This document shows, piece by piece, positions 23,547-34,433 of a stretch of DNA of 64,000 nt (position 1 is its first letter; each line of letters opens with the position of its first letter). The DNA lies in NCBI GenBank assembly GCA_030440445.1, contig CP098528.1:124001-188000 (forward strand), in the 5' to 3' direction. Under the pieces are notes generated by a model, which did no database searches, was not told the DNA's origin, and saw only the letters and a program-made list of their open reading frames with translations. The translations under genes and the position numbers were made by a program. This stretch comes from Halomonas sp. KG2 (lineage in GTDB: Bacteria > Pseudomonadota > Gammaproteobacteria > Pseudomonadales > Halomonadaceae).

Positions 23547-26396
23547 CTAGGCGGTTTTTTTGGCACGATTACCACGTTTTAACAACGGTGCCAGGAAATG
23601 CCCTGTATGGGAAACGCTCTGCTTGGCAATCTGTTCTGGTGTTCCTTCGGCAATAATTTGTCCACCGCCAGAGCCACCTTCTGGGCCAAGATCAATAATC
23701 CAGTCGGCCGTTTTGATCACATCCAGGTTGTGCTCGATCACTACAATGGTATTGCCGTGATCACGCAAGCGGTGGAGTACCGTGAGTAGCTGACGGATAT
23801 CCTCAAAATGCAGGCCAGTGGTGGGCTCATCCAATATATAGAGCGTTTTTCCGGTGTCACGCTTGGCTAGCTCACGGGCCAGTTTGACACGCTGTGCTTC
23901 ACCGCCAGAAAGAGTAGTGGCACTTTGTCCTAGGCGGATATAGGAAAGACCTACATCCAATAGGGTTTGCAAACGGCGAGCGATAGCAGGCACTGGGCTG
24001 AAGAACTCCAAGGCGTCCTCTACCGTCATGGCCAGCACTTCGTGGATCGTTTTGCCTTTATAGTGGATATCCAACGTTTCGCGGTTATAGCGTTTGCCTT
24101 TACACACATCGCAGGGCACATAAATATCCGGCAGGAAGTGCATCTCTACCTTGATCATGCCTTCGCCCTGGCACGCTTCGCAGCGGCCGCCTTTAACGTT
24201 AAAGCTGAACCGGCCTGGCTTGTAGCCCCGCGAACGCGCTTCCTGAGTGCCCGCAAACAGCTCACGAATCGGGGTGAAAATACCGGTATAGGTGGCTGGG
24301 TTTGAGCGCGGCGTACGACCGATAGGACTCTGGTCAATATCGATCACTTTATCGAGCTGATCAAGCCCCTCTACCTTCTCATAGGGAGCCGGGGTCAAGG
24401 TAGTGGCGCGGTTAAGCTCACGGGCCGCAATCGGCATCAGGGTGCCGTTGATCAGCGTTGACTTGCCCGAACCGGAAACCCCCGTGACGGCAATAAACAG
24501 CCCCAGCGGCAGGCTGAGCGTGACGTTTTGCAGGTTATTGCCCGTAGCGCCGCGCACCACCAGCTGCTTTTCCGGATTGCCGGGAATGCGGTAGGGCGGT
24601 ACGGCAATTTCTCGGGTGCCTGATAAGTACTGGCCGGTCAGCGAATTGGGGTTGTCCATGACGTCTTGAGGCGTGCCCTGAGCGACAATTTCGCCACCAT
24701 GGACACCTGCACCAGGGCCGATATCCAGAACATGATCCGCAGCGCGAATGGCGTCTTCGTCGTGCTCGACTACGATCACGGTGTTGCCCAGGTCGCGTAG
24801 GCGCTCCAGAGTTTTCAACAGACGGTCGTTATCCCGCTGGTGCAGGCCGATGGAGGGCTCGTCCAGAATGTACATCACGCCCACCAGCCCCGCGCCAATT
24901 TGGCTGGCGAGACGGATACGCTGGGCTTCGCCCCCCGAGAGCGTGTCAGCACTGCGCTCCAGGTTCAGGTAGTCGAGCCCTACGTTAACCAAAAACTCTA
25001 GCCGGGCATGAATTTCGTTAACAATCTTATCGGCAATCTCGCCTTTGCGGCCCGGTAGGGAAAGTTCGGCAAAGTAGCGCCACGCTTCGCCAATAGGTAA
25101 GTGCACAATATCGGCAATGTTATGGTCATCGACAAACACATGGCGTGACTCTTTGCGCAGCCGCGAGCCGCCACAGGTGGCGCAGGGCTGCACGGCGATA
25201 TACTTGGCCAGGTCGTCACGCACCATATTGGATTCGGTTTCCCGATAGCGACGCTGCATATTGGGTAGTACGCCTTCAAAGGCGTGCTCGCGCGTTACCT
25301 TGCGGCCGCGGTCACCCACATACACAAAGGGAATCTGTTCGCTGCCACTGCCATTTAAAATAATCTCACGCTCATGGCTGGCCAGCTCAACCCATGGCGT
25401 TTCAAGCTCAAACTGATAATGTTTAGCCAGCGCCTGGAGTTGGGTAAAGTAATAAATATTGCGCCGATCCCAGCCCTTAATCACGCCTTCTGCTAGCGAT
25501 AGTTCCGGGTGGCTAATCAACTTGTCGGGGTCAAAATATTGCTGAACGCCTAAGCCATCACAGGTGGGGCAGGCTCCCGCCGGGTTGTTGAACGAAAACA
25601 TCCGCGGCTCAAGTTCAGAAAGCGAATAGCCACACACCGGGCAGGCAAAGCGTGCCGAAAAGGCGAGGTCTTCCTGATCGCCATCCATAAAGTGGATCAT
25701 CGCCGTGCCGTCGGCGAGATTAATTGCGGTTTCAAACGATTCTGCCAGACGCTGGGCAATATCATCGCGCACTTTAAAACGGTCAACCACCACGCTGATA
25801 TCGTGCTTCTTGCGCTTGTCGAGCGGGGCAATATCGTCAAGTTCTAGCACTTGACCATCAATCTGCACCCGAACGAAGCCTTGGGCCCGTAGTTCTGCCA
25901 GCAGTTGCAGGTGCTCCCCTTTACGACCTTTCACTACTGGCGCAAGCAGCATTAATTTGGTGCCTTCGGCCAGGTTCATGACTTGGTCGACCATTTGGGA
26001 AATGGTCTGTGCTTCCAGTTCCTCGCCGTGCTCTGGACAACGTGGCGTGCCTGCCCGAGCGAACAGTAGACGCAGGTAATCGTAAATCTCGGTAATCGTG
26101 CCGACGGTAGAGCGTGGGTTGTGGGACGTAGATTTCTGCTCAATAGAGATCGCAGGCGAAAGCCCTTCGATGTGATCCACATCGGGCTTTTCCATCATCG
26201 AAAGGAACTGACGCGCATAGGTGGAAAGCGACTCCACATAGCGGCGTTGCCCCTCAGCGTAGAGCGTATCGAACGCCAGCGACGACTTACCTGAGCCGGA
26301 AAGACCGGTAATGACGATAAGTTTGTCGCGGGGCAGCTCCACATCGATCTGCTTGAGGTTGTGGGTGCGTGCACCCCTGACCAGAATGCTGTCCAT
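23547..26396 (-). CDS. uvrA: Excinuclease ABC subunit A, UvrA
   Basis: UvrA recognises bulky DNA damage and loads UvrB in nucleotide excision repair. The 949 residues contain two ABC ATPase modules: Walker [15 protein letters not shown] near the N-terminus and [12 protein letters not shown] in the second half, two LSGGEAQR signatures, and Cys4 zinc modules (CPVCGY...CPTC and CEACQGEG...CDVCKG). The start chosen is ATG at 26396 ([14 protein letters not shown]), with GAGGTG just upstream; the open frame extends 54 codons further but without family similarity. I looked for a LexA box (CTGT-N8-ACAG) in the gap to the divergent MFS gene and saw none convincing. Identification is secure. Confidence 0.98.
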   Translation of the reverse strand: MDSILVRGARTHNLKQIDVELPRDKLIVITGLSGSGKSSLAFDTLYAEGQRRYVESLSTYARQFLSMMEKPDVDHIEGLSPAISIEQKSTSHNPRSTVGTITEIYDYLRLLFARAGTPRCPEHGEELEAQTISQMVDQVMNLAEGTKLMLLAPVVKGRKGEHLQLLAELRAQGFVRVQIDGQVLELDDIAPLDKRKKHDISVVVDRFKVRDDIAQRLAESFETAINLADGTAMIHFMDGDQEDLAFSARFACPVCGYSLSELEPRMFSFNNPAGACPTCDGLGVQQYFDPDKLISHPELSLAEGVIKGWDRRNIYYFTQLQALAKHYQFELETPWVELASHEREIILNGSGSEQIPFVYVGDRGRKVTREHAFEGVLPNMQRRYRETESNMVRDDLAKYIAVQPCATCGGSRLRKESRHVFVDDHNIADIVHLPIGEAWRYFAELSLPGRKGEIADKIVNEIHARLEFLVNVGLDYLNLERSADTLSGGEAQRIRLASQIGAGLVGVMYILDEPSIGLHQRDNDRLLKTLERLRDLGNTVIVVEHDEDAIRAADHVLDIGPGAGVHGGEIVAQGTPQDVMDNPNSLTGQYLSGTREIAVPPYRIPGNPEKQLVVRGATGNNLQNVTLSLPLGLFIAVTGVSGSGKSTLINGTLMPIAARELNRATTLTPAPYEKVEGLDQLDKVIDIDQSPIGRTPRSNPATYTGIFTPIRELFAGTQEARSRGYKPGRFSFNVKGGRCEACQGEGMIKVEMHFLPDIYVPCDVCKGKRYNRETLDIHYKGKTIHEVLAMTVEDALEFFSPVPAIARRLQTLLDVGLSYIRLGQSATTLSGGEAQRVKLARELAKRDTGKTLYILDEPTTGLHFEDIRQLLTVLHRLRDHGNTIVVIEHNLDVIKTADWIIDLGPEGGSGGGQIIAEGTPEQIAKQSVSHTGHFLAPLLKRGNRAKKTA

Positions 26397-26567
26397 CAAC
26401 ACCTCGAATCGCGTGGCAAAAGTGTAATTATACGTTTGCTGTACCCCTCCCGGCAAAGCTCCATATTGATATGGGGTCAGCGCTTGGCGTTTCCAGCGTG
26501 GATACAAAGCGCTAGAATGGACGGTTATCTCGGGCTGTTCAGCCTCTTTATTGACCACAAGGGTATT

Positions 26568-27947
26568 ATGCGCAAGGTTTCCGCACTGCTGCTGGCCACT
26601 GAACGCCGTGCAATCAGCGGCTTAGCCGGGCTTTATGCGTCTCGTATGCTGGGGTTGTTTATGGTGCTGCCGGTGTTGGCGCTTTACGCCGACACCTTAA
26701 GTGGTGCTACCCCCCTGTTAATTGGTGTCGCATTAGGTGTCTATGGGCTAACTCAGGCAACGCTACAGATCCCCTTTGGCCTGCTGTCAGACCGTATTGG
26801 TCGTAAGCGCGTTATTGCCATGGGCTTGCTGATTTTTGCCGTAGGAAGCGTGGTCGCGGCTATGGCAGACTCCATTGGCGGGGTTATTTTGGGTCGCGCG
26901 CTGCAGGGCTGTGGGGCCGTTGCTGCCGCGATTATGGCGCTACTGGCCGACCAAACCCGCGAGCAGGTGCGGACGGCGGCGATGGCCACGATTGGGCTCT
27001 CCATTGGCGTGTCGTTTGCTATTGCCATGGTTCTAGGCCCCTGGCTGGCGGCTTGGGCGGGCCTGTCGGGCGTTTTTTGGTTTACGGCGCTGTTAACGCT
27101 CGTCGGTTTAGGGGTGCTTTGGCGATGGGTGCCACCCGCACCACGCCGTTTGCGCCACCGCGATGTGGGGATGGATCGCCAGCAGTTTAAAAGTGTTATT
27201 ACGCGCCCCGATTTATGGCGGCTAGATCTGTCGATTTTTTCGCTGCATCTGGTGTTAATGGCGATTTTTGTTGCTGTTCCTTTCCGTCTATTAAATGCAG
27301 GCGTCGCGATTGAGTATCACGGGCTGGCTTACCTAGCGATTATGGCGCTGTCATTTATTGCTATGGTGCCGCTGGTGATCGTGGCAGAGAAATACCAGCG
27401 CATGAAATTAATATGCCTGCTGGCAATCGGCGCCATTGTCATTAGCTTGGGCAGCTTGGGGCTGCCATTCTCCCAAGAGAGCTGGCTGTTCGCATGGCTA
27501 TTTGTTTTTTTTACAGGATTTAACTTGCTCGAAGCCACGCTGCCATCAATGCTCAGTAAGTTGGCACCCGCGGGTGCTAAAGGCACCGCAATGGGGGTGT
27601 ACTCTACCAGCCAGTTTTTGGGCGCTTTTTTAGGAGGCACGCTGGGTGGCTTGTTGTCGAATCTATGGGGGCTTGATGCGGTGTTCTTCGGCTGTGCAGG
27701 GCTAGCGCTGCTGTGGTGGCTGGCGATGTGGCGTATGCCGTCACCACCGCCTCTCTCCAGCGAAGTCGTGGCACTACACGATACGCAGCCTGATGCTTTA
27801 AAGCTGTTGATGGAACATCTCGCTGATGTCGTGGGCGTGGAAGATGTGATGGTGGTGCCGGAAGAGCGCTTGATGTACCTGAAAGTGAATCGCAAAGAAC
27901 TCGATCAAGCAGCGCTGACGAGATTGTTATCACCACCTAAGACGTAA
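26568..27947 (+). CDS. MFS exporter with C-terminal YajR-like domain
   Basis: This 459-residue major facilitator has about twelve membrane segments between residues 12 and 390 and the cytoplasmic motif A ([13 protein letters not shown]). After the last segment comes a soluble tail of about 65 residues ([22 protein letters not shown]...[14 protein letters not shown]) with a ferredoxin-like beta-alpha-beta pattern, like the YAM domain of E. coli YajR. Substrate is unknown; drug/proton antiport is a family-level guess. The start at ATG 26568 has AAGGG just upstream; the open frame begins 69 codons earlier within the divergent uvrA region but that part is not protein-like. uvrA-MFS-ssb is a gene order also seen in Pseudomonas. 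Confidence 0.88.
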   Translation: MRKVSALLLATERRAISGLAGLYASRMLGLFMVLPVLALYADTLSGATPLLIGVALGVYGLTQATLQIPFGLLSDRIGRKRVIAMGLLIFAVGSVVAAMADSIGGVILGRALQGCGAVAAAIMALLADQTREQVRTAAMATIGLSIGVSFAIAMVLGPWLAAWAGLSGVFWFTALLTLVGLGVLWRWVPPAPRRLRHRDVGMDRQQFKSVITRPDLWRLDLSIFSLHLVLMAIFVAVPFRLLNAGVAIEYHGLAYLAIMALSFIAMVPLVIVAEKYQRMKLICLLAIGAIVISLGSLGLPFSQESWLFAWLFVFFTGFNLLEATLPSMLSKLAPAGAKGTAMGVYSTSQFLGAFLGGTLGGLLSNLWGLDAVFFGCAGLALLWWLAMWRMPSPPPLSSEVVALHDTQPDALKLLMEHLADVVGVEDVMVVPEERLMYLKVNRKELDQAALTRLLSPPKT

Positions 27948-28115
27948 CGACCATTTCTGATTATTTGCACAGCAAACGTTTACACCTCCAGGTTTAAACA
28001 CATAGCGAACTTTTACACACATTTGCTGCATGGCATTCAGGCCTGTCAGCCGTATCAGTGATACCCTTGAAGGCACTGGTATTGATATATGACCGATTAT
28101 TGAAAGGAGCGACCT

Positions 28116-28775
28116 ATGGCGCGCGGTATTAACAAAGTCATCTTGATTGGTAATCTGGGTCAAGACCCTGAAGTACGCTTTACGCCCTCAGGAACGGCGG
28201 TAGCCAATCTGAATTTGGCGACGTCTGACACCTGGATGGACCGCCAAAGTGGACAGCGCCAAGAGCGTACCGAGTGGCACCGTATTGTGTTGTTCAATAA
28301 AACTGCTGAGATTGCCCAGCAGTACCTGAAAAAGGGCTCTAAGGTATACATTGAAGGTCGCCTACAAACCCGTAAGTGGCAAGACCAAAACGGTCAAGAT
28401 CGCTACAGCACGGAAATTGTGGCCAACGATATGCAGATGCTAGATAGCCGTGGCGGCGATTTCCAGGGTGGCGGAGCCCCTCAAGGGGGGTACGCACAGA
28501 ATAACCCTGCGCAAGGTGCGCCGGCCCAGCAGCAACCCGCGCCGCAGCACCCAGCTCCTCAGCACTCGGCCCCTCAGAGTCATCAGGGTGGCGGTATGCC
28601 TCAGCAGGGTGGTTACCCTCCCCAGGGCGGTGCTCCTCAAGGTAACTATGGCGGCGCGCCCCAATCTGCTCGTGGACCACAACACAACCAGCCAGCCCCG
28701 GCTAATCAAAACAGCAATTATGGGGCTCCCGATCCAGGCAACTTCGATGATTTTGACGACGAAATTCCGTTCTGA
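28116..28775 (+). CDS. ssb: Single-stranded DNA-binding protein SSB
   Basis: SSB coats single-stranded DNA in replication, recombination and repair. Residues 1-110 form the OB fold ([40 protein letters not shown]). Residues 112-205 are a disordered Gln/Pro/Gly-rich linker with repeated APQ/PQQGG units, and the protein ends in the acidic tip DDFDDEIPF that binds partner proteins. At 219 residues it is longer than the enteric protein (178) owing to the linker. AAAGGAGCG precedes the ATG. The 168-base gap before it shows TTTACACCT/TTTACACAC-like repeats but no clear LexA box. Confidence 0.97.
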   Translation: MARGINKVILIGNLGQDPEVRFTPSGTAVANLNLATSDTWMDRQSGQRQERTEWHRIVLFNKTAEIAQQYLKKGSKVYIEGRLQTRKWQDQNGQDRYSTEIVANDMQMLDSRGGDFQGGGAPQGGYAQNNPAQGAPAQQQPAPQHPAPQHSAPQSHQGGGMPQQGGYPPQGGAPQGNYGGAPQSARGPQHNQPAPANQNSNYGAPDPGNFDDFDDEIPF

Positions 28776-28833
28776 TCGCCTGAACTGAATAGTTCGCCAC
28801 ATTCCTGGGGTTAGGTGAGGGGGAGGTTCTGTC

Positions 28834-29724
28834 TTGAAGCTGCTGATACTAGATGCGGGGCACTGCTTAAGTTTGGCATTAGCCCGAGAAGCCAGTCGTC
28901 GAACGGATACTGAGCTTGTTATTGAGCAGGGTACTACGATTACCTCCGCTCAACTCCAGGCGATAACACCGGATGCGGTGATTATCCCCCCATTAGCGCA
29001 CCCGCTCAGTATGGCACCTGCCGATGTAATGGCACACGCTGATGCCGTTGATGTCTGCGTCGATGCATGCCAAGCACAAGGCATTGCGTTGGTGTGGTGT
29101 GTTTCAGACCAGCTTTACGAAGACGGTTTTGAAATCCCCATCGATGAACATGTGGTGCCTGCCCCCCGGGATGAGAGCCTGCGCCGCTTAGTGCAAGCGG
29201 GCGACCGTATTCGTGCTGAGTATCACCGGCACCTCATTGTTCGCTTAGGCCCCTTGTTTGCGCTGGAAGGCAGCCATGCGTGGCTAAACGAAATAATTGA
29301 CAGTTTGATGATTGGGCAGTCTGTTCGCGCCGCTGAAGATGTCATTTTTTGCCCTACGTCTGCCGATGCTGTCGCCATGGCGTTGATAGGCATGCTGCAG
29401 CAGCAAGTCTGTGGGGCCGATGCTTGGGGGGCTTACCACTTAGCAGGCACCGAGCCTGTCAGTGCGTTTACGTTTACCTCAATGGTTCGCACCCAACTGG
29501 CAACCCATCTGGAAGGTCGCGGCGAAAGTGTCGCCCTTGGCGAAGTACAAGCACTTAACCATCACCATGATGCCAAGCTGCGGCGCGTACTCAATTGCCG
29601 TCGTGTGCTCGATGTTTTTGGTGTCCATCAAAAGCCATGGCGGCTGGAGGTAGGGCGAATGCTGGATGCGTGGTGTTTGATGCGGGAACAACAGCAGGGC
29701 GAAGGGACAGGAGAGTTGGCTTGA
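28834..29724 (+). CDS. RmlD-like sugar nucleotide-binding protein, divergent
   Basis: This 296-residue protein has the overall pattern of the dTDP-4-dehydrorhamnose reductase (RmlD)-like branch of extended short-chain dehydrogenases, including a SDQLYEDG stretch where the family has S-T-D-Y-V-F-D-G. The usual glycine-rich NAD(P) motif is replaced by LDAGHCLSLA and no YxxxK catalytic pair is evident, so catalytic activity is doubtful. The start is TTG at 28834 after GGGGGAGG. Its TGA overlaps the TTG start of the acyltransferase gene (TTGA), so the two are translationally coupled. It lies far from any O-antigen cluster, which argues against rhamnose synthesis. Confidence 0.65.
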   Translation: MKLLILDAGHCLSLALAREASRRTDTELVIEQGTTITSAQLQAITPDAVIIPPLAHPLSMAPADVMAHADAVDVCVDACQAQGIALVWCVSDQLYEDGFEIPIDEHVVPAPRDESLRRLVQAGDRIRAEYHRHLIVRLGPLFALEGSHAWLNEIIDSLMIGQSVRAAEDVIFCPTSADAVAMALIGMLQQQVCGADAWGAYHLAGTEPVSAFTFTSMVRTQLATHLEGRGESVALGEVQALNHHHDAKLRRVLNCRRVLDVFGVHQKPWRLEVGRMLDAWCLMREQQQGEGTGELA

Positions 29725-30455
29725 TCAATCTGGTTCGCAGCTTGGTTTTTTATGTGGGATATTTTTCTGCCATGCTGTTGATTGGCATTCTTTTTTTGCC
29801 AATTGCACCGTTTTTGCCGTTGGCTGCCCGTTATCGTTTGCTAAACCTCTATAACCATTTTTTGATGGCGTGGTTCAAAGTTGCGTGTGGCGTGCGATAC
29901 GACATTCAAGGGCGAGAAAATATTCCGGCGGGCCCCTGTGTGATCCAGGCCAACCACCAATGCGAGTGGGAAACGGTGTTTCTGCAGGTGATGAAGCCAC
30001 CTGTTTGCACGGTATTAAAGCAGGAGTTATTGCGACTGCCTATTTTTGGTTGGGGGTTACGTTTGTTGCGACCGATTAGCCTGGATCGTTCTAAGCCTGC
30101 TCGCGCTATGAAACAAGTGTTGACGCAGGGTGTCGCGCGACTGGGAACTGGGCTTTCAGTGCTTATTTTTCCAGAAGGAACGCGTGTCGACCCAGGGGTC
30201 CGAAAGCGCTACAACAAGAGTGGTAGCGTGGTGGCCTGCCGAGCAGGCGTGCCGGTGCTGCCAGTGGCGCATAATGCTGGTGAGCGCTGGCCCGGTCGCC
30301 ATTGGGTAAAGCGCCCCGGCGTGCTTCGGGTCCGTATTGGTGCGCCTATAGAAACTGCAGGCCGTACCCCCGATGAGGTGCTGGTGGATGTTGAAGCCTG
30401 GATTGAAGGGCAGTTGCAAGAGATTTCAGAGGTGCCTCGGCCAACTTCTCGTTAA
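29721..30455 (+). CDS. PlsC-type lysophospholipid (1-acyl-glycerol-3-phosphate) acyltransferase
   Basis: The 244 residues start with a membrane segment (about 5-27) and contain the acyltransferase blocks: NHQCEWE (78-84, an HX4E version of the HX4D motif), LRPISLDRS, FPEGTR (about 152-157) and VPVLPVAHNAG. The family moves acyl groups onto lysophosphatidate in the inner membrane. The Glu variant of the first motif is known in part of the family. Start is TTG at 29721, overlapping the upstream stop, with AGGAGA seven bases before it. The gene ends just before a strong terminator shared with fabB. Whether it is the housekeeping PlsC cannot be decided here. Confidence 0.88.
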   Translation: MINLVRSLVFYVGYFSAMLLIGILFLPIAPFLPLAARYRLLNLYNHFLMAWFKVACGVRYDIQGRENIPAGPCVIQANHQCEWETVFLQVMKPPVCTVLKQELLRLPIFGWGLRLLRPISLDRSKPARAMKQVLTQGVARLGTGLSVLIFPEGTRVDPGVRKRYNKSGSVVACRAGVPVLPVAHNAGERWPGRHWVKRPGVLRVRIGAPIETAGRTPDEVLVDVEAWIEGQLQEISEVPRPTSR

Positions 30456-30479
30456 GTTAAGCAATCTTTCGATGAACAT

Positions 30480-30507
30480 AAAAACGGCGCCTTAAGGCGC
30501 CGTTTTT
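30480..30507. terminator. Bidirectional terminator between acyltransferase gene and fabB
   Basis: A nearly perfect palindrome, AAAAACGGCGCC-TTAA-GGCGCCGTTTTT, gives a 12-base-pair stem with an A tract on one side and a T tract on the other, serving both convergent genes. Confidence 0.9.
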
Positions 30508-30541
30508 ATAGCGTATTGCACATGCACTGCATGACTAGGAA

Positions 30542-31759
30542 TTAGCCATTAAAGCGCTGAAAAACCAAGCAAGCGTTAGTGCCGCCAAACCCAAAGCTGT
30601 TGGAAAGCACTCGGTCGATGGTAACGCCATCACGTCGTTCTCTAACGATGTCGAACCCATCCGCCTGCTCATCAAGATGCTCGATATTAGCTGAGGCGGC
30701 GACGAAATCATTTTGCATCATTAGCAGCGAATAAATCGCTTCTTGAACGCCGGTTGCGCCTAACGAGTGGCCGGTAAGCGACTTGGTTGAGCTCATAGCA
30801 GGGGTGGTATTGCCAAACACCTCACGGATCGCCTTCAGCTCAGCCACATCGCCCACCGGCGTAGACGTGCCGTGGGTGTTGATATAATCAATATCACCCT
30901 TAACCGTCGCCATGGCCTGACGCATGCAACGCGTCGCACCTTCCCCGGAAGGGGCAACCATATCGTGGCCGTCGGAGGTGGCACCGTAGCCCACCAATTC
31001 GCCGTATATCTTGGCACCGCGGGCTTTAGCATGCTCCAGCTCTTCAAGCACTAACATGCCACCGCCACCAGCAATGACAAACCCATCACGAGCTTGATCA
31101 TAAGGGCGAGAGGCTTTCTCTGGCGTATCGTTGTAATGGGTTGAAAGGGCACCCATCGCATCAAATAAGCAAGAAAGGGTCCAGTGCTCTTCTTCGCCAC
31201 CACCGGCAAACACGATATCCTGCTTACCAAGCTGGATTTGCTCCATCGCACTACCAATGCAGTGAGCAGACGTCGCGCAGGCGGATGAGATAGAAAAATT
31301 AACGCCTTTAATCTTAAATGGCGTTGCCAAGCATGCCGACACGGTGCTGCCCATAGTACGGGTAACACGGTATGGCCCCACACGACGCAGGCCTTTTTCG
31401 CGCATGACATCGGCTGCTTCTACCTGGTTCGCGCTGGATGCCCCGCCAGACCCGGCTATAAGCCCAGTCCGTTCGTTGGACACCTGCTCTTCAGAGAGCC
31501 CCGAATCTGCAATGGCTTGTGCCATAGAAACATAGGCATACGCTGCAGCGTCGCCCATAAATCGGCGCAGTTTGCGGTCAATGAGAGAATCAAGGTCGAT
31601 GTCGACGCTACCCGCTACATGGCTACGGAAGCCGCGTTCGGCGTACTCTTCCTTAAAACGAATACCGCTGCGCCCGCTTTTGAGCGCGTCTAAGACCTGT
31701 TGCTGGTCGTTGCCTAAGCACGATACGATGCCAAGGCCGGTGACTACCACTCGTCGCAT
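30542..31759 (-). CDS. fabB: Beta-ketoacyl-ACP synthase I, FabB
   Basis: FabB elongates acyl-ACP and is needed for unsaturated fatty acids. The 405 residues contain the catalytic Cys in [12 protein letters not shown], the two active-site His in [11 protein letters not shown] and [12 protein letters not shown], and the C-terminal [14 protein letters not shown] loop. The start has AGGAGG five bases upstream. fabA lies 12 bases upstream in the same direction, the classical fabAB operon, which makes FabB rather than FabF the right call. Together FabA and FabB set the level of unsaturated acyl chains, which are also the substrate of the cyclopropane synthase-like enzyme encoded further along. Confidence 0.96.
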   Translation of the reverse strand: MRRVVVTGLGIVSCLGNDQQQVLDALKSGRSGIRFKEEYAERGFRSHVAGSVDIDLDSLIDRKLRRFMGDAAAYAYVSMAQAIADSGLSEEQVSNERTGLIAGSGGASSANQVEAADVMREKGLRRVGPYRVTRTMGSTVSACLATPFKIKGVNFSISSACATSAHCIGSAMEQIQLGKQDIVFAGGGEEEHWTLSCLFDAMGALSTHYNDTPEKASRPYDQARDGFVIAGGGGMLVLEELEHAKARGAKIYGELVGYGATSDGHDMVAPSGEGATRCMRQAMATVKGDIDYINTHGTSTPVGDVAELKAIREVFGNTTPAMSSTKSLTGHSLGATGVQEAIYSLLMMQNDFVAASANIEHLDEQADGFDIVRERRDGVTIDRVLSNSFGFGGTNACLVFQRFNG

Positions 31760-31771
31760 GGGAGCCTCCTG

Positions 31772-32287
31772 TCAGAAATTCGCAGTGGAGGTGAATAGGC
31801 CAACGCGCAAATCATTAGCCTGGTATATATCGCGTCCGTCGACGGATACAGTGCCGTCGGCGATGCCTAGAATAAGCCGACGGGTAATAATGCGCTTCAC
31901 ATTAATGTGATATGTCACTTTTTTCGCGTCGGGTAGAATTTGGCCGCTGAATTTGACCTCGCCACAGCCCAGTGCACGTCCACGGCCTGGGTGGCCAAGC
32001 CAACCCAGGTAGAAACCCACAAGCTGCCACATGGCATCTAGCCCCAAACAGCCTGGCATGACTGGGTCGCCGGGAAAGTGGCAATCAAAAAACCACAGGT
32101 CCGGGGTGATGTCCAGTTCGGCGATTAGCTCGCCTTTACCATGCACACCACCTTCTTCGTGAATGTGCATGATGCGATCAAGCATCAGCATGTTGGGAGC
32201 CGGAAGCTGTGCGTTGCCTGGGCCGAATAGCTCGCCGCGCGAGCAGGCCAGCAGTTCTTCGCGATCAAAGGAATGTTGCTTGGTCAC
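31772..32287 (-). CDS. fabA: 3-hydroxydecanoyl-ACP dehydratase/isomerase, FabA
   Basis: FabA dehydrates 3-hydroxydecanoyl-ACP and isomerises the trans-2 to the cis-3 product, the entry to unsaturated fatty acids. The 171 residues show the hot-dog fold with the active-site His and Asp in [20 protein letters not shown], the usual length (172 in E. coli) and the conserved C-terminal [13 protein letters not shown]. It is the first gene of fabAB. The promoter must lie in the 276-base gap shared with the divergent GGDEF-EAL gene; no FabR or FadR site is obvious to me. Confidence 0.97.
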   Translation of the reverse strand: MTKQHSFDREELLACSRGELFGPGNAQLPAPNMLMLDRIMHIHEEGGVHGKGELIAELDITPDLWFFDCHFPGDPVMPGCLGLDAMWQLVGFYLGWLGHPGRGRALGCGEVKFSGQILPDAKKVTYHINVKRIITRRLILGIADGTVSVDGRDIYQANDLRVGLFTSTANF

Positions 32288-32563
32288 TGAATCGTTCCGA
32301 GTATCAAGATGGTAGTTGGGTCTAGTCTACTTCCCGAAACCTCTGAATGCACGTTGTTGGGCACTTATCGTGTTTTCTCTACAGCTTTTTACCTGCCTGC
32401 CGATAGAGGTTGTTAGTATTTCGTTATTTCAAATACGCGATTCTGCACAATAAACGCCCTATTGACGTAATATGGTGTATCCATGTTTTTTTGTTAAGCG
32501 GCATGATGCCAGATCTGTAACCCATGCCCTGTTTGGCTCATTTATAGGACACACTAAACCGCC
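32288..32563. promoter_or_regulatory. Divergent promoter region fabA / GGDEF-EAL gene
   Basis: This 276-base A/T-rich gap separates two genes reading outward, so it must hold both promoters. A TTGACG at about 32463 could be a -35 for the rightward gene but no matching -10 is clear. I see no strong palindrome or terminator in it. Confidence 0.45.
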
Positions 32564-34405
32564 ATGTGGCTGCCTGTTTCTCTTAATCGTCCGCTGGTAT
32601 GGATGGCGTTAATAGCGCTGCCCGCTTGTGTGTGGGTGCCTGACTCGGCGTTACGTATGGTGGCGGCCAGCTTGGTTGTATTTGGTATGTGGGATGCTTG
32701 GAACCAAATACGCCAACAACATTTACGGCTACGCCTTTCGCAAAATGCCATAGGGTTGGCGAGCGACGCCATTGTCATCAGCGATGTGCATAACCGCGTC
32801 TTGACGGTTAATCCCGCCTTTACACAAATTACCGGCTTCGAAAGTCAGGAAATGATTGGCCGTAAGCTAGAGACGTTAGCGGCGCAGCGTCACGATAAAG
32901 CGTTTTATCAGACGTTTTGGAGCACGTTAAAGGCGACTGGCCGTTGGGAGGGCGAGATGTGGAATCGCCGCAAGCACGGTGATGAGTACCCCGAGTGGTT
33001 AAAGGTCCGTGCGGTTACCGACAAACGCGGCAAAATTACTCACTTTATCAGTCTCTTTACCGATATTTCCTCCCAAAAAGCCCGCGAGCGTGATTTGCGC
33101 CGAATTGGCTATGAAGACCCACTAACGGGGTTGCCAAACCGGCGCCGCTTACACGATCTGATGTCCTCTCGGCTGCGCCATTTGCGTGCGGGTGAAAGCT
33201 TGGATATGGCGTTGATTGATATTGACGGGCTCAAGTCGGTGAATGACAGCTTAGGGGTCGAGCAGGGCGACCGTTTGTTAGCGCGCTTTGCCCAACGATT
33301 AACGGGTTATATGGCTGGCAGTGTAGTGGGTAGGTTGGGTGGTGATGAATTTATGGTAATTCGCACGACCACCTTCGACGACCATGATCAGTGGGTAGCA
33401 ACCCTGCGTGAGCACATGAGTCGACCATTCGAAATAAAAGATCAATCGCTACGTCTGGGGTTAACGATTGGTAGCTGTCGTGCCCCTGAAGATGGCAGTG
33501 ATTCAGGCGTGCTGTTTCAGCGGCTTGAGTCTGCCTTATATAGTGCCAAGCGCTTAGGGCGTAATCTCAGTCAGCGGTTTCGCCCCGCGCTGGATAAACA
33601 AGATAACCCCCAGCTTGCTCTGGTGAGCGATTTACGGGCTGCGTTGATTTCCGGTGACCAGCTAGAACTGCATTACCAAACTCAGCATCACCCAGGGACT
33701 GGCGATTTAGTGGGAATGGAGGCGCTGCTGCGCTGGCGTCACCCTGAGGATGGCATGATCTCGCCAGGTGATTTTATACCGCTTGCTGAACGTCATGGAC
33801 TGATGGCCGAACTCGGTAGCTGGGTGATCGAAAAAGCCTGTGCCCAGCAGGCGCATTGGCAATACAGCGGTATGCCAAAAGTGACGGTATGGGTCAATAT
33901 TTCTGCGCTGCAGCTTTTTCAGGGAGACCTGGAAACTCAGCTGTCTAGTTGTTTAGAACGCTACCAGCTAAAAACGTCGCAAATTGGCTTGGAATTGACG
34001 GAATCTGTTTTGCTGGACGAACGCGCCGGGGATATGGGGCCTCGCCTGCAGGCGCTGCGTAACCAAGGCTATGCGATTGCCATCGATGATTTTGGTACTG
34101 GCTATTCATCGCTGGGTTATTTGAAGCGACTGCCGGTAGATAAAATTAAGCTAGATCGTGCGTTTATTCGTGAACTACCTCATGATCAAGCGGATGCCGC
34201 TATTGTAACGGCCGTGTTGGCGATGGCAGAGGGGATGGGACTGGAAGTGGTCGCCGAAGGTGTAGAAACTCAGGAGCAGTGTCAGTTTCTGGTTAACGCC
34301 GGCTGTACGTTAGTGCAAGGGTTCTATTTTGCGAGGCCCTTACCTGCTGCAGAGCTTGAACAGCGTTGGGCGCCGCGAATCCTGGCTGAATCAGTGCCTT
34401 CGTGA
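32564..34405 (+). CDS. PAS-GGDEF-EAL cyclic-di-GMP protein, probable phosphodiesterase
   Basis: The 613 residues begin with two short hydrophobic segments (about 8-50, probably membrane), then a PAS domain (about 58-175: AIVISDVHNRVLTVNPAF, ITGFESQEMIGR) with a PAC tail, a GGDEF domain with intact GGDEF near residue 262, and an EAL domain (MEALLRW, NISALQLF, LELTES, DDFGTGYSSL, KLDRAFI, AEGVE, QGFYFARP). All EAL catalytic motifs look intact. The GGDEF domain lacks the RxxD inhibitory site, so it may act as a GTP-binding regulatory module. The PAS ligand is unknown. It is divergent from fabAB and probably monocistronic. Confidence 0.92.
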   Translation: MWLPVSLNRPLVWMALIALPACVWVPDSALRMVAASLVVFGMWDAWNQIRQQHLRLRLSQNAIGLASDAIVISDVHNRVLTVNPAFTQITGFESQEMIGRKLETLAAQRHDKAFYQTFWSTLKATGRWEGEMWNRRKHGDEYPEWLKVRAVTDKRGKITHFISLFTDISSQKARERDLRRIGYEDPLTGLPNRRRLHDLMSSRLRHLRAGESLDMALIDIDGLKSVNDSLGVEQGDRLLARFAQRLTGYMAGSVVGRLGGDEFMVIRTTTFDDHDQWVATLREHMSRPFEIKDQSLRLGLTIGSCRAPEDGSDSGVLFQRLESALYSAKRLGRNLSQRFRPALDKQDNPQLALVSDLRAALISGDQLELHYQTQHHPGTGDLVGMEALLRWRHPEDGMISPGDFIPLAERHGLMAELGSWVIEKACAQQAHWQYSGMPKVTVWVNISALQLFQGDLETQLSSCLERYQLKTSQIGLELTESVLLDERAGDMGPRLQALRNQGYAIAIDDFGTGYSSLGYLKRLPVDKIKLDRAFIRELPHDQADAAIVTAVLAMAEGMGLEVVAEGVETQEQCQFLVNAGCTLVQGFYFARPLPAAELEQRWAPRILAESVPS

Positions 34406-34433
34406 ATGCTAAACGCCATGCTTGAAGCAAGTA

